Source: Tetrapyrgos nigripes (Eukaryota; Basidiomycota; Agaricomycetes; Agaricales; Campanellaceae). From it: DNA of 64,000 nucleotides. Below are positions 22,195 through 35,553 of this stretch, one piece after another. The position numbers and the translations under genes are program-made. Location: positions 1 to 64,000 of the forward strand of contig JAACJM010000131.1 in NCBI GenBank assembly GCA_013368315.1. Direction: 5' to 3'. Position 1 is the stretch's first letter. Each line of letters begins with the position of its first letter. The notes under the pieces were generated by a model. The model ran no database searches. It was not told where the DNA came from and was given only the letters and a program-made list of their open reading frames with translations.

Positions 22195-24308
22195 ATGGCT
22201 GACGCTCTTCCCTTCATACTCATCTTGTCCGTTACCCTCCTCATCTACTACTTCTCACGTCGTTCTGCCCTTCCCAAGCCTCCAGGACCTCGCGGTTGGC
22301 CTATCCTCGGCAACATTTTCGAGAACCCCGTTTCGCACAAGCAACGAAAGTATAAGGAATGGGGTGACAAGTATGGTGAGTTTTTGATTGAGTTTAGTCT
22401 TACCATTGTGAAATTGGTTCATGTTCATCTTTCAGGTCCTATCGTCCGATACAATCTGTTCACAGACGAAATCATCGTCCTAAACACTCGTGAAACCGCG
22501 ACGGAGTTGCTCGAGAAGAGGTCTGCAAGCTCTCAAGACCGTCCGCGCCAGATCATGTGTGGTGAACTGTACGTTCAAGTCTCTTCTCCTCTCGTTGTTA
22601 TCTGACGGAAAAATCAGGATGAACTGGAACAAAGCTATGGGTCTATCGCGTGCTGGCTATCAACATCGAACATACCGTAAACTTGTCGGTGGAGTCCTTT
22701 CTCCCACTGCTGTGAGGAATCTCTTCCCTGTCGAAGAGCGTGCAGCTCGTCTTTTTGTCCATGACCTTTTGCGACAATGTTCCGCGGCTTCGACGGAGAA
22801 AAACGTAGACCCGACCAAGCCCTTGCAGTTGCTCAGACGAAGCGTTGGCAGGAATGTTGCAGGAATCATTTTTGGTGCAGATTTTGCACCCGAGGGACGT
22901 ACTGGACAAGGACTGACGCTGGAAGAAGTTGACCAGTATATCTACGATGCGGACGTTGCGCATGCCAAGTTCGGAAGGGCTCTCGTTCCTTTTGCATATA
23001 TGGTAGACTGGATGCCTTGGTGTGAGTGTTGCAGATTTTCTTGTGTTTATTCCTTCTCTGACCCAAGGTTTATTCAGTGAAACACGTTCCGGAGTGGTTC
23101 CCTTTCGCCGGATTCCAGAGAGACGCTCGACTTGCTAGGGAGGATCTGGAAGTGTTGACATGGGTCCCCTTCAACAAGACTCTTGAAAGGATTGTGAGTA
23201 GCCCTGTATCTTTTCTTGAGATAATTCGACTGAACCACAATCTCAGAACTCTGGAAACTCTCAACCCTGTTACGTCGAGTTTTGTCTCGACGCCAACCCG
23301 AATCCCACTCCAGAAGAGCTGGATCATATCGCTTGGACAGCAATGAGCGCCTTCACGGGAGGAACAGATACCGTATGTACACCTTAGCATTGCATCCTTC
23401 ATAACATTAACTATCGTGGACTACAGACCATCGGCACCCTTTCGACTTTCTTCTTGGCAATTTCTCTCCATCCCGAAGTACAGAAGCTCGCGCAGCAAGA
23501 AATAGACGAAGTTATTGGACCCGACCGTATGCCTTCGTTGGCAGATCGAGATCGAGACCAGCTGCCCTACGTCTCTGCTCTTGTTCAAGAATGCCTCAGG
23601 AGTGCTCCGGCGTTTCCGTACGGTGAGTTAACATTGAATACTTCATCTTGGCGTAAGGCTGTATATTCTAATCATATTGTGGTACTGCAGGCGTCTCCCA
23701 TCGTGCGATGAAGGATGAAATCCTCGATGGCTATTTCATTGCCAAAGGAAGTACTGTCATCGCCAACCTTTGGTATGTTCTATTCTTGACCTCGCTGTCG
23801 TTGAAAGTGACTTACTTGTCTTTGTCTTCACGTTTAAAGGGGTATCTTACACGACGAGTCGGTCTATCAATCACCCCACTCCTTTGAACCGGAACGTTTC
23901 CTTCCTAAAACTGGCACTCCAACCAACCCAAACATCCCAGGCAGAAACGAACCCGGCATTGGATCGATACCATGGGGTTATGGTGCGTCTGTCCTCATCT
24001 CATCCATTAACTTTCCTTGCTCACGCAGCCAACATACCCAGGACGTCGTCTTTGTCCTGGTATGGCTATGGCTGATTCCAGCGTCTGGATTTACGTTGCA
24101 AGTGTCCTCTGGGCTTTCGATATTTCATCAACGGATAAGGATTTGACGTGGCAGAATGCTAAGTGGAATGATGGAGCTTTTTTGTAAGTGCTACGATTTT
24201 GTGGATTCTCGTTCTGACTGGACTGTTTCCAGGTTTCCCTTGCCTTTCGGGACAAGACTGGTTCCCAGACGCAGTGTCTCTAGTATTGTGACTGAAAGTG
24301 AGAAGTAA
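22195..24308 (+). CDS. cytochrome P450 monooxygenase
   Basis: Start ATG at 22195 gives a membrane-anchor helix (ALPFILILSVTLLIYYF) followed by the Pro-rich hinge LPKPPGPRGWPILGN typical of ER P450s. After several introns come the I-helix with its oxygen-activating motif (AFTGGTDTT), the ExxR pair (ECLR), FEPERF, and the heme loop WGYGRRLCPG, which is split by an intron near 23982. The usual Phe of the FxxGxRxCxG loop is Trp here; the heme-ligand Cys is present. In the C-helix region (HRTYRKLV) the usual Trp-x3-Arg pattern is weak. Stop TAA at 24306-24308. About nine introns. The general architecture resembles the mushroom CYP64/CYP5037-like P450s that hydroxylate small hydrophobic compounds; the substrate cannot be told. 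It could work with the FMO at 28891-31397, but that is only proximity. Confidence 0.93.
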
Positions 24309-25831
24309 CTCAACTGCTAGCTCAGGCTCGCATCAGCAGGGCAAATTTCCTGCTTCAAGAGGGGCAACCTTGATGATAACAAAGATGACAATGTGTATCT
24401 ACTCTTCCAATGACATTTAGAAGACGTTCAAGTTGTAGCATGACCATGGTGAACCAGTGTAACTCATTAATCAAAACTTCAAGTGACAAGTAGACCTGAG
24501 TCGTATGCATTGTCCGAGTGGGCTTTGCTCGTTTCTATCTTTGTTCTAGGGTTCAAAATATTTTACCTGTTATGGCATTCCGCCGAAGGGTCCGCGAGTG
24601 GGCTCTTCCTTGGACCCTAGACTAATAATACTTAGGTCGTTGTATTGGTTGTCAGCGGGATTTTTTCTACTTGCAAACTTGGCGTTTCGCCGCGCCACCG
24701 CGCTGAATCTCTTCATTCGAGATTAGCCTACGGCTAATTCGAGATTTGTATCGATCACCAGTGCCGGCGTGTACCTAATGTGTAACTCACGAGAATGATT
24801 CATCAAACATTGATAGGAAGCTTTAGGTTCTGACGAGCTGAGGCCTCAGTATCTTATCGGTGATAGAGTGCGAGTCTGAACAAACAATTCACCGGTGAGA
24901 AGAGGGCCTTCATCAGAAGTTGGGGCCTACCTGAGCTGAGGACTCAATTCGACTCTGATGAACACGTTGGGGTAGTGGTTGTTCAGCATAAAGTAAACCC
25001 GTCCGAGATGGTCGGTGTCACCCCCTTATGACCGTTTTCGGCCAGTATTTGGACCAGACGTGGGCAGTGGTAGTAGGCAGTGGTGTCAACTTTATAGTAT
25101 TGGGGGGTACCGGTTCTCCTGGCTCCGGCTTCATAGGTCTGCCTCAAGTGGGTCTTACGCCGTCTATTGAACCAATAGGCCTCATACGGAGGCTTCAAGC
25201 CCCGCGGCCATCTCAGGCTTTGGGTTTGAACAACCACTCCAACAGCAGACTCATGGACGAACAGATGATCTGACAGCCGTGAACAGAGGAGATCAGGGGA
25301 AGCATAGTCGTGATTAGATGTGTCAGAGTGGACCACACCTAAGGAACCATCATTAAACTTGAAGATCGTACTGAGTGCGTAGTATCACAGGGAGTCACTT
25401 CTAAATCATCCAGGCTCAATCCAGGCTCGCACTTAGAAGGTCAACAGATTCACCTTCAAGCTCGAGATGAGATGATGCCACGCATACTTATGATTGGACG
25501 TAGGGACAATGACATTCTACAGATGTCTTATTATTGGGAGCACTCAAATGAGCGATCCAGATTTTGCACATACACAACAATATATATTAGAACGAACGAG
25601 CTAGATAGTGCAAGATAAAGAAACGGAATCCAGGCAGAAGCCCAATATATATATAGCTGCCACAACCTACAACCCAAATCCTATATCAACAATGGGAACG
25701 AATTTCGGTGAAGACGACTCCAGAGCGTTTATCGGAAAAGTAAAATAAGAATAATAAACGTTTTGGCCGTAAGGATCTGGTATTCGAAGATAATGGAGGA
25801 AATAACTTGAATCCTCTCCATTATCGCCGAA
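24309..25831. other. intergenic spacer with inverted repeats
   Basis: No supported gene. It holds several inverted repeats: a tight hairpin around 24720-24745 (GATTAGCC-TAC-GGCTAATC-like), TTCATCAGA at about 24909 against TCTGATGAA at about 24954, and an imperfect pair of about 17-20 bp (GTTGGGGTAGTGGTTGTTCA at about 24966 against the reverse complement of TGAACAACCACTCCAAC at about 25228). The last two could be worn ends of a small non-autonomous DNA element. No target duplication was identified. Confidence 0.4.
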
Positions 25832-27809
25832 TCACATATCCTCAATCACCACGGTTTTCGAGAATCCAGTAGTACCCATGGAGCCAGTCATTTCGAACGA
25901 CTTATCGTTGAACTGCGACTGTGTAAATGTAGTTAGCTCTGGCAAAAACAGAATAAATTGGAGTCGACGAACTTCGACATCAGTGTGACTAGGATTGGAC
26001 CGAGCGTGAAACGCGCTGACGGTGGAGGCCATTGTGGAGGGGTTGCTAGCCCCGGAGAATACAACACTGGACATGGTGTGTGCACCTTGCTGATGCTGCT
26101 TCTTGAGCCAATCTCTTCCATTCAGCCTGCAAACTGTGAGTACTTCATGGTATGTGATATGTTCCTGAAGACTTACATAGCAACTACCAGTGATGAAGGG
26201 AAGGGGAATGTTATGTTAATGACAGGAGCGAAAATTATACAGCCTTTCTAACTTACAGAACGTGTTGACATAAAGTTTGGTAGTGTTGGCATGGATTGCG
26301 AGCCTGGAAAACGGGACTTCAGTGCGATTACGGGTATTTCTGGAAACTGGAAACCTACCAGAAGAGTCTGTCCGGATACGCGAAGAAAATGATTACCAGG
26401 ATACTTTGCACGATGGTGACGAGAAGACCCCGGTTGATAAGTAAGCGAACCAGCCATTTGATCATATTATTGGTCCTGCAGAAGCCATGCATGTCAGGAA
26501 AGAGAGTAAAAGTAAAATGGGGATACGTACTGAGCAACACCCGTCTTCTGCTCAGTCAGAAGGTAACACATTGCAGCAGTAGCAATAATATCGGTGACAG
26601 CTGCGGTTCCCTTGGCGATGCCAAAGAGAACCTGGACCAGGAGCCGTGAAAGTCAGATACAAGGAAGGAAGATGAGATTTCATTTTGCACATACAGCGAA
26701 TGAATGATTCCTGTTGGACAAGATCCCACTGCGGAAGATGAACATGACAACGCCGCAACCTTTTGACATACTGTTCCTCAATGTCTCGTCTCCCTAACCA
26801 AAATGCCACAACTCACCAATTCCAGTAGCTGTAGCGCTCCATGTCAGCTAGCTTTGATTTTAGGAGAAAGATGGCTCATACCATAAGTGATCAAAGCGCC
26901 CAGTGTCTGATGCATGGTTATAACGGGCATGAAATACGGAAGAAAAGCACACTCACGATCAATCCCATTGAGATCCATGCCAGCTTGGTGGTACGATTGA
27001 CTAGTGAGTTGAATACAATCAGCGAAGAACTTACACCTCTTGGTCTGTACTTACATTGATAGATCTGGAACACGAACCACATCTGGGAACTAAATTATGG
27101 TCAGTCAGCCAAATAGAATTTTGAGCTAGACCGGAACATCGTGGACGTACATGAAGGTGATTGTTGCCGACATCAGACAGTCGGAAGAGAGTTCCCTAGA
27201 GGAATCATTAGAATCGGCTCAGCTCTGCATATGCAACCACATACGGTGTTAGTTTGCCCAACTGTGCCTCGGAGCCAAAGTGCGGAATCTATGTAAGTAA
27301 TAACATCAGGGAAAACAATATCGTGCTACAGGCGATGATTCACTGACCAAATAGTAGTACAGAGACTGAGCGACCAGTGCGGAGGACGCGAGATCAAGGA
27401 TCCTGAAAATGTCCACTCGTTTAAGTTCTGCAACCTGCTTCCAGAGCGGAGTGTCACTGACAACATGAACGCAGCCTAACATATTATCGATTAGTACAAG
27501 TTTCAGATTGTAGACAGAGGAGTTTCAGGACTGACTGTAAACTGAATCAACGGTTTGTCACGAGGGTGAGGGAAGTACAACCAAGCCTGCACAATTGTGA
27601 TGCCTCCGCAGCTGGTAGACGCGGTCAATATAGCAGATTTGGAATCCGTTCACTACACTTACAACAAGGAAATCACAAAACCTGAGAGAGGGGTCGTCAT
27701 TAACTTGAAACCATCGAGAGAGTAAGAACGCACCCCAGTAGACAGACGCAAAAACGCTTGACATATCTAGACCAGCTCCATCGATGCTAATTGTCGTCGC
27801 GTTCGACAT
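25832..27809 (-). CDS. DUF6534-like multi-pass membrane protein
   Basis: Start ATG at 27809 (MSNATTISIDGAGLDMSSVF). Through introns with clear GT-AG signals the protein continues VYWG, VLVISLL (a 19-nt exon), CGGITIVQAWLYFPHPRDKP, ILDLASSALVAQSLYYYL, IPHFGSEAQLGKLTP, LSSDCLMSATITF, QMWFVFQIY and NRTTKLAWISMGLI, and ends GFSKTVVIEDM with the stop at 25832-25834. The pattern of helix, short hinge with paired aromatic residues, helix with LD-x(4)-AL and a YYYL end matches DUF6534-type proteins such as the one at 16912-18371, but it is more diverged. Topology and function are unproven. The region 27810-28890 upstream shows no supported gene. Confidence 0.65.
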
Positions 27810-28890
27810 GATTGGAACTTCAGGCAGATTTCTTCCTTGAGTGTGCAAAAGCAAGAAATCAGCGTGAGCTTGGAGAGGGCGGGGATGATAAGGAACCGCT
27901 GAGGGTAGACATTTGGTCACCGAGTATAAAAGCTAGACTCGTTGTAATTGCGACGCAAAAGGAAGTCAATTTACTCTCCCAACCCACCAAATCCATCAAG
28001 ATGATCAGATCTTGCGACAAATACAGCATGTCGATGGCGGGACTTCGGGTTCAATATCCCAGTGGATGCTCAGAAGCATGGTTATTTGGCTATCAATGAT
28101 ACGGCCTCTACGGTTTGATTAGAGATGATTACCAGCCCCCCTTTTTTTATTTCCGAAACATGAATTTATTTCTGCGGTGTTTTCTAAGACGTCAGTTTAT
28201 GCATCCTTTATATATTAGTCTCCAAATTTCCTACACATCCCTTAGATATGTTCAGAATGCATTGCGAGCACCAACACCGAGAAGAGTGCAGGAGGGATAG
28301 CAGTGAGCACAGTCCAAGGCTCCAGCCCAAATGACGGCACATTTCCGATCAGTGTCCGGAGAATTCCGAAAACGGAAATGGGCGCTGCTCTGCGCTGTTA
28401 ACCTCTATACTAGTCTTATAAGTTTTCCCCTTGGATTCCCGTCCGAAATTGAATGGAATAAGTAGGTACCGTCTTGCCAAGTTTCGAAAGCCAAGATTAT
28501 CGGCAAGCAGTGTAAGGAGTTGCAATTGGTTCTCCGAGTCAGAGGGCTGACAGCTGTGTCGTATCCTCCGCATAATCTTAGAAAATCTCAGGCTGTGACA
28601 AGAACGTCGACCACGAGAAGGATTAAGAGATATGGCCTAGTACACTAGTAAGTAGTACCTGATGACATCAGCATAGAGGTCAACTATTGTACCGAATCCG
28701 AGCTGTGATCGTGTGAACCTTCAACGTTCAACCCGGCCGTAGCTCTAAACCCGCCCTCTACATACTTGAAATGGATGTGCACAATTTTTCGTCTGAACAG
28801 AAAGCGCGGACAAATTATTGATTTTTGAGCATGTAAAGTTCTGAGCTACCACTTGAAAAACTTCATTCTAGTAATGCTGCACCGAATGGA

Positions 28891-31397
28891 TCACCAATCG
28901 TTCGCCTCGAAAATATCGAGGCGTTCAGAGCCCTGACCAAGTGAAGGCTGGAATGATTTATCTTCGTCTTCGATTATTGGATAATGTGCTTTGAACCAAA
29001 TTGGAAAAATTTGGCTGAGGCTGAAAAAGTGGTCATTATAGGAACTGAATACGATAACAGGGCGATTATACTCACGATGCTGATGGACAGTTGATCTAGA
29101 GAGCGGAAAGAGTCCATAAAACACTGATTTGCAAGTACTCTGTTCACATACCTGACGGCCAGTGCCCTCGTTAAGCCATTCTACGAAGAAACGGATACGA
29201 GCTAAAGACACAACATCGACACACTGCGTTAGACGAGAGAGAGCGGAAACGTACCCATCATATCGTCCCATCCTAAGAAGTGATAATTCTTTCCGTATCC
29301 ACCCCGCGCCCTCAACTCTTCATGATATTTCTTCCACATGTCTTCGGTGGAAGGTAACTTTGCTTGACCAGCCCATACTTTCGCAAAAGCAAAGGCGGGG
29401 TAATCTCCCCAGAGGAACACCTGTATACCGCCATTCACTAGTGGAAGTGACTTAGCAAGCCAGCTAGTAGCAATGGACAATAATACACTCACTGTTTGTG
29501 AAACCCAACGTTGGCTCCTCGATGTAGAAAATGTCCATGTACAGCGAGCGAATATGTGAACAGTCGGTAATCAAGGGCGCCTTTGAACCAACGGGCGTAT
29601 GGTCATCCCGTCCAAGCGAAGGATTGTGATATTGGGGTAGGAAGGGAAAGGCATATCGAAATCCTGGCAGGATCAGCCGAATTATTGTTAGCGGGAGTTA
29701 AGCACCATGTAGTTCAGTGGCCATACCTGTAGCAGCGATGATATGGTCGACCCCGGATATAATCTAGACCAGACAGTTTTAAGATACAGCCAAGTCATAG
29801 ATACTGTAAAAAAAAAACGTACTGTTCCATTGTATAGCTCGATCTTCCCTGAGGATATGCCCGATGACTCCTCAACGGGATGAAAGCGCTTGATCTCTCC
29901 CATAACGGTGCTGTTCTTGAGCACTCGGGACAGAGTGACTACATGTCGCAGGTGCGGTTGAGGATCTAAAAAATTTCGAGATGAGTAGGGAGACGATCGG
30001 TGGCAATCAGTTAAATTACCTGTATCGGGCTTGACAAATGACATGAAATGGCATGTTTGTTATAAAACTTGTACACAATGTGACGAGGACGTACCCTGAC
30101 GGAAAGCAGCACATTTTTGGCGTGTTTGTTAACGTCGATAGAGATTTCAACAGCGGAGGTCTTCAGTGAGGACAGGACGAAGTCAGTTTTTGTCAACCAA
30201 GCCGGCATTTAAATTAGGATTTACAGAAGCACCAATGATGAGAACTGTTTTATTCTGAAGGTCTTCCGGTCTTCGATAGCTTCTGGAATGCACGACGCTG
30301 TCGGGAAACTTTGCTGCCCATTCGTCAAGACCAGCAATAGATGGGATATGAGGAGCATTATAACGTCCAGTAGCGACGACAACTGCATCAAAGTCCTGTC
30401 AATACATAATGTAAGTGCTGATAGACCTCAAGAAAGTACAACCTATACCTCAGTCCACCATGTCTCTGTGTAAGACGAGTTCCCTGTTTGAGTAAATTTC
30501 CTCAAGGTAAGCGTCCATCCTGCCTCGACGCCTCTAACATATCGTTTCTCGACCAATTCTACCCGTGTATCGTATGATATATCAATGCTCTCGTCGTTAC
30601 TGTTCACTCCAAGAAGCGAGGCGAAGGATTTGACGTAGCGTTCCAGGAGTTGTCGAGGAACCTCTAAATCATGCGGGGTCTTGGCATCTATAACTATCCA
30701 ATACAAAACGTGGACAACCACTTACCCCAGGGTGTGCTTTGGGGCCACGGAAAGTCGGGAATCTGTGATTGGATCAGTCATCATCATCATCCACTGGGCC
30801 AGAGACGAAAACGATACCTGAAATATAGGCTGGAGAGAAATCCGCGCGTCAGTAACCTCGCGACGGCGAGAGAAAGTGTAACATTACTGCAGGTGAATTA
30901 GATTTCAGCGACGCCCACACTGGTTTTGGTTGTCTGTGGTCTCTCCTTTGTCGATATAATTCCTCTATTGCGGCGTTGAGATGAACTTTCTCGAATGGAA
31001 GTTGGGCGCCTTTGGGCGGGATAGTAGGCACATAGTCTGCAACCAAACATGAAGCATCAGGAACAGGGGCAGCGAGGGGCGGTTCTTCAGTATATCGCCA
31101 ATTGCCTCCAGGCACCGAATCACGCTCGAAGATACGGACATTGAACCCAGTCCGAGTCAACTCCCTATAGCTCTGCAATCCACTGTACATGAAACATCAG
31201 ATCGCTGCCAGAATTCAGGAATCAACTGAAAAAAGTCACCCTGCTCCACTTCCAATGACAGCAACATTTTTGATAGGCCATTTGAATTCATAGTGTTGCT
31301 TTTCAGCAGCGTTATTAGGTGGAGAGAGAAAAGGCGCCTGGTCCTCAGCTATAACAGTTGAACACAGGGCTAACACTGATACGAATGAGAGTCGCAT
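28891..31397 (-). CDS. flavin-containing monooxygenase-like protein with signal peptide
   Basis: Start ATG at 31397 (MRLSFVSVLALCSTVIAEDQ) gives a likely secretory signal. Then the FAD-binding Rossmann motif VAVIGSGAGGLQSYREL with the acidic strand end FERDSVPGGNWRYTEE; the second dinucleotide motif appears as KTVLIIGAS followed across an intron by SAVEISIDVNKHAK; GVDHIIAATGFRYAFPF matches the conserved ATG(Y/F) segment before the C-terminal part. Later exons include VNGGIQVFLWGDYPAFAFAK and YHFLGWDDMM. Stop at 28891-28893 (EANDW end). FMO-type enzymes oxygenate N or S atoms, or act as Baeyer-Villiger-like or N-hydroxylating enzymes. A secreted or ER-lumen FMO-like protein is common in mushrooms and its substrate is unknown. 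About ten introns; exon edges are approximate. Confidence 0.85.
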
Positions 31398-33380
31398 GAG
31401 AGATGATTGGGGAAGTAGAAATCCATAGACTATAGAGTCGTTCATCATATATACCACACTGTAGGAGATCCTAATTGCTGCTTTGTGCAGTAGAGGGAAA
31501 GTCTATTGAAATACGGAAAGCACGTTGGATCTGGTCACCAAGTTCCAATGAGATCCCGCAAATGATAAAAAAAATTTCTCACTTTCGACCATTTTCTTAG
31601 TAGACATCTTCTAGAAACTGGGAGTCGTAAAGGCCTATGTAGTCACTGATACGCTGGGGTGTGGGGTCCGCTACAACAAATTCCGAACACAATATAATAC
31701 TACCCATCTAGGACGATTTTGAGGCTAGAGCGCTACATTTTGCCGCTTTGCAACCTCGCATACGGTTCTGTTCCTGGACCAACCCTGCAAAAAAGGGAAA
31801 AGGTTGACGCTGACCGTATCGATATGAAAAAGAGGCCGCGATCTCCGAATTCCGGTCTTCTAACCTCCTCCGGACTTGGAAGCCCAGCGCTGATCATATC
31901 AAGGTGCATTGAATTTAGTGTCAAACTCACCATGCCCGTCGGATTCCAGCGGATTCTATCGTCAATTGCCAAGATACGAGTCGTCATCTCAAGTGAGATA
32001 CCCGATATACCGGATGAAGTTCAAGAGAGGAAGTGATACAACGGTTCATCCTACATAGCACGCGTTTGGCGCTGGTACTGCGGTTTGAGAACTCTAATTC
32101 TCATCGTTGAAAGGTGTCCGATCACTAGTCTGCAAAAATAACCGAAGTTTTTGTGAACTTGTTGGGGCCTGAAATGACAAGCGCGCATGTAGTACTCTGA
32201 TAACGGGAGATGGGTGGGTTGGGTGGTCACTAGGAGGTGCATGTGGTAGTATTGTTACGATGTAGTTGACAGTTTCTCCTTGGGATTTGCTTGGGGCAAA
32301 TTGGCGCTCATTTCTTTGAGCCAGCATTTGGTTTCTGATGCTTCGCATAGACAAGGGCCGGTAGTTTCGGTAGAGAAATCCCAGATACCCGCAGAGGGTA
32401 GGATTGTCATGTCTTGGATAGTCAAAGGAAGGAGTTGATTGTAAAGGCACGATGTCACGCACCTGGAAGAACTCAGCCAAGTCTGAAGTAGAGGAACGGT
32501 GTGCCTTGGATAAGGGCGACGGAGTTATTGTTGCTTTAACGCTATCTCCTATGTGTTTTTTGTGGAAGAGCGTGCTAATCGATAAAGCTCGGATGGATTT
32601 AGGTAGCCATAAGACACTGATAGATGCACATACCTCGCTATTGCGTCAAGCTAACGCGTGGGACCCTCGTCAACACCCTCTAGAGACCGAGTTAGGCCTC
32701 TAGTAAGCGAGCTTGTGAGCTGTTGAGTTAGCCTAGGGGAGACTAAGTCAGGCCTAGTTGGTATAAGGCATTGAAGAAACCACGCACCCTGAACCGAAAT
32801 CTTCCTCCACGCCGTCTCAACATCAACCTCTTCAGAAATCGGCTAAAAAATCCGTGTCCTTCCGTGTCTGATTGTTGTAGGAGATCAGGAAATTCAGGAA
32901 CGATCTTGAGACCGTCTAACACTACAAAGAAAGACGCTACGAGCTGGAAGAAAGAAAGAAAAAGGATTGCAACCAAGGAGCGCAATCTCAGTTCGATATG
33001 GCGTCATGACCGCCAGGCATTCGGCGCGTGAATAGTAATTTCTTGGACAGCTACCACCACAACTATTGAACTAGGACATGTGCAGAATTCTCGTTTCAAG
33101 GTAGCTCAACAGGATCAAGATACTCGGCGCAATTGCTCTTTCTCCAATATGGGTCCGGATCTTCCTGCTGCAACCATTGGAAGAAAATAATTTATTACAA
33201 GTGATAGAGAGCATGGTTGAAGATAGTACACCTCTCTACGCTCACGCTTCTTCGTAGTACGACGCCCACATCAGCTCTCGGCTCTTCGCGTGGATATGAT
33301 CCGAATTCAGCTTTTCTCGTATTCTATACTGGAAAAGCCACTCACGCATCTCTTTTCTTCTGCACCGGTCAGGAGTCAGG
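31398..33380. other. spacer between FMO and homoserine acetyltransferase genes
   Basis: Short open frames occur on both strands (for example around 32094-32480 and 32743-32985), but they lack ATG starts or recognisable protein character. I see no gene I can support. The FMO and acetyltransferase genes point away from each other, so both promoters should lie here. Confidence 0.4.
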
Positions 33381-34900
33381 ATGACCAAAGATCTCGGCGC
33401 TCCCCTCGAACAAGAATACTTACATGTCCCGTCATTCATCCTCGAGTGTGGTGCCGAGCTTCGCGATGTTCCAGTCGCTTACAAGACATGGGGTACGCTG
33501 AATGGTGCGAGGGATAATGTGATGGTCATCTGTCATGCTTTCACTGGGAGCGCAGATATCATCGACTGGTATGTTTCACTTCTCCATGCTGTCTTCGTAG
33601 AATTGACAAGATGATAACAACGTAGGTGGGGACCTCTCATGGGTGTTGGAAAAGCGTTTGACCCACGTCGATGGTTTATTTTCTGCGGGAATGTCCTGGG
33701 TTCACCATATGGAACTGCTTCTCCCGTTACAATCAACTCAGACACAGGGATGAACTACGGCCCCGATTTCCCGCCGACGAGCATTCGCGACGATGTCAAG
33801 TGCGTGTACATCGCGCATACATGTTGTTGGTGCACTAATGACATGTTTCTGTTCTTGTCTTCTATAGGCTTCACAAACTTGTTCTCGACCACCTGGGTGT
33901 CTCTGCTATTGGTGTTGTCATTGGCGGATCTATGGGTGGAATGGCCGTCCTTGAATGGCCTTTATGCACGCCTCCTGGCTACGTCAAGCGCATAATCCCA
34001 CTGGCAACGTCGGCCAAGCACTCTGCTTGGTGTATCTCCTGGGGTGAAGCTCAACGCCAGTCTATTTACGCGGACATAGAATACAGAGACGGATATTACA
34101 AGGACCAGCCTGCGACAGGCTTAGCTGCAGCCCGAATGACCGCGTTGTTGACATACAGGAGCAGGGACTCTTTCGAGACGAGATTCGGGAGAAAGGTTCA
34201 GGTCAAGAATGAATGCTTGTTGAACGGAGGTGGTAGAGATGAAGGTGCTCACAAGACGGTGTTCTCACAGTCGTCTGGTATACCACTGGTCGCAGCCAAG
34301 GATGACGCGTGGGTCGTGCATAATGATGGAAATCGGAAGTGTCGATCCAACCTTTCAACGGAACCCTCGTCCACTCCATACACCTTTTCTGCACAATCGT
34401 ACCTTCGATATCAAGGGGATAAATTCACAGCTCGTTTTGACGCCAACTGTTATATCCACATCTCCCACAAACTCGACACGCATGATATTTCCAGGGATAG
34501 ACGAATGGTCTATCCTGATGGGAATGTCGAACCCGATGCAGCTGCTACAGCCCGAATACTTTCAATCCTACCACCGAGGGCCCTGATTATCAGCATCTCT
34601 ACGGACGGACTTTTCACCCCCTCCGAACAACAGGAGCTGGCGGCACATATACCTGATGCAGAACTGGTGACAGTGCAATCACCAGATGGGCACGACGGGT
34701 TTTTGTTGGAATTTGAGCAAATTAATGCCCATGTGCTGGGGTTTTTGGAACGAGAGTTTCCAGCACTGTATGCAACTAATGTTGGCTTGGACGCGGATGT
34801 ATCCCAGACTCAAAACTTTGTGGTGAAGAAGACGAGTATTTTTGGAGAAGCAGAAGCAGATGGTGCATTGGTGATGTGGACGGTCATAGCAGCTTCTTAG
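33381..34900 (+). CDS. MET2: homoserine O-acetyltransferase
   Basis: Transfers acetyl from acetyl-CoA to homoserine, giving O-acetylhomoserine for the Met17-type enzyme. Start ATG at 33381 (MTKDLGAPLEQEYLHVPSF). Two introns are clear: after IIDW (GTATGTTTC...ACGTAG) and after SIRDDVK (GTGCGTG...CTATAG). The alpha/beta-hydrolase fold is visible: VAYKTWGTLN, NVMVICHAFTGSAD, NVLGSPYGTASPVTIN, the nucleophile elbow VVIGGSMGGMAVLEW with catalytic Ser, SAKHSAWCISWGEAQRQSIY, and late in the protein ISISTDGLFTPSEQQELA with Asp and PDGHDGFLLEF with His, completing the Ser-Asp-His triad. Stop at 34898-34900. A segment near 34230-34480 is less conserved and may contain an intron that I could not place. 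Confidence 0.93.
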
Positions 34901-35553
34901 ATTTTCGTCTGCGGGTTATTGACAATTGTTCATAATCTGTCACTGTGGAAACGCTTACGACGATACCTAGAACGCTACGACAAGCACGTCTCTTCCTCAG
35001 AAGAGAGTATAGAGGATTTGTTCAATGCCACTGCCATCTTTTCGTTCGCAGTGCTTATCTCCGGTGGAACACTGTATTCTTTTTCCTTGTTGAGGATTCC
35101 GACTTCAAAGGGATTTCAGTTGGATAATTGGGCGTTTGATCGGAATCTCAAGCCCAATCAAGTACATACGTGATGATTGATCCTTAGCCGATCCTTGTGT
35201 GCCTCCTGATGTCCAAACCTTTCAATCACAGATAGAAGCTGATAGAAGCTGCCAAGCCGTTCGCACCGTACAACGCATTGCATCAAGGGCCTATCAGGAC
35301 TCCATCAGGAAGAGCACTTGGGAATATCAGAAATTGACGTTTGGTATTGGGTAAGAATCCCAGAATAGATTTCCGGTAATTTTTTAAAAACTATAATTCG
35401 TCGAGTTGTAGCATTCTTTACCAATTCAGGACCAGAATGCGCCGTGGATGTTCCGGCCAAGACCTAACATCAATGATTACAGCTTCCATTCGAGCTTCCT
35501 CCATTCCCCACCCACTATTAATATCATGCGAGATACTTCCCGTCTGAACCACC

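Noticed and set aside
28020..28065. GGGTTCAATATCCC as a tRNA T-arm
   Set aside because: No acceptor, D-arm or anticodon arm could be drawn around it.
32094..32480. Overlapping minus-strand open frames
   Set aside because: Two competing frames, neither with a proper ATG nor a recognisable protein pattern.
32743..32985. Minus-strand open frame with signal-like start and basic middle
   Set aside because: It has no ATG at its start and no supporting neighbours or splice signals.
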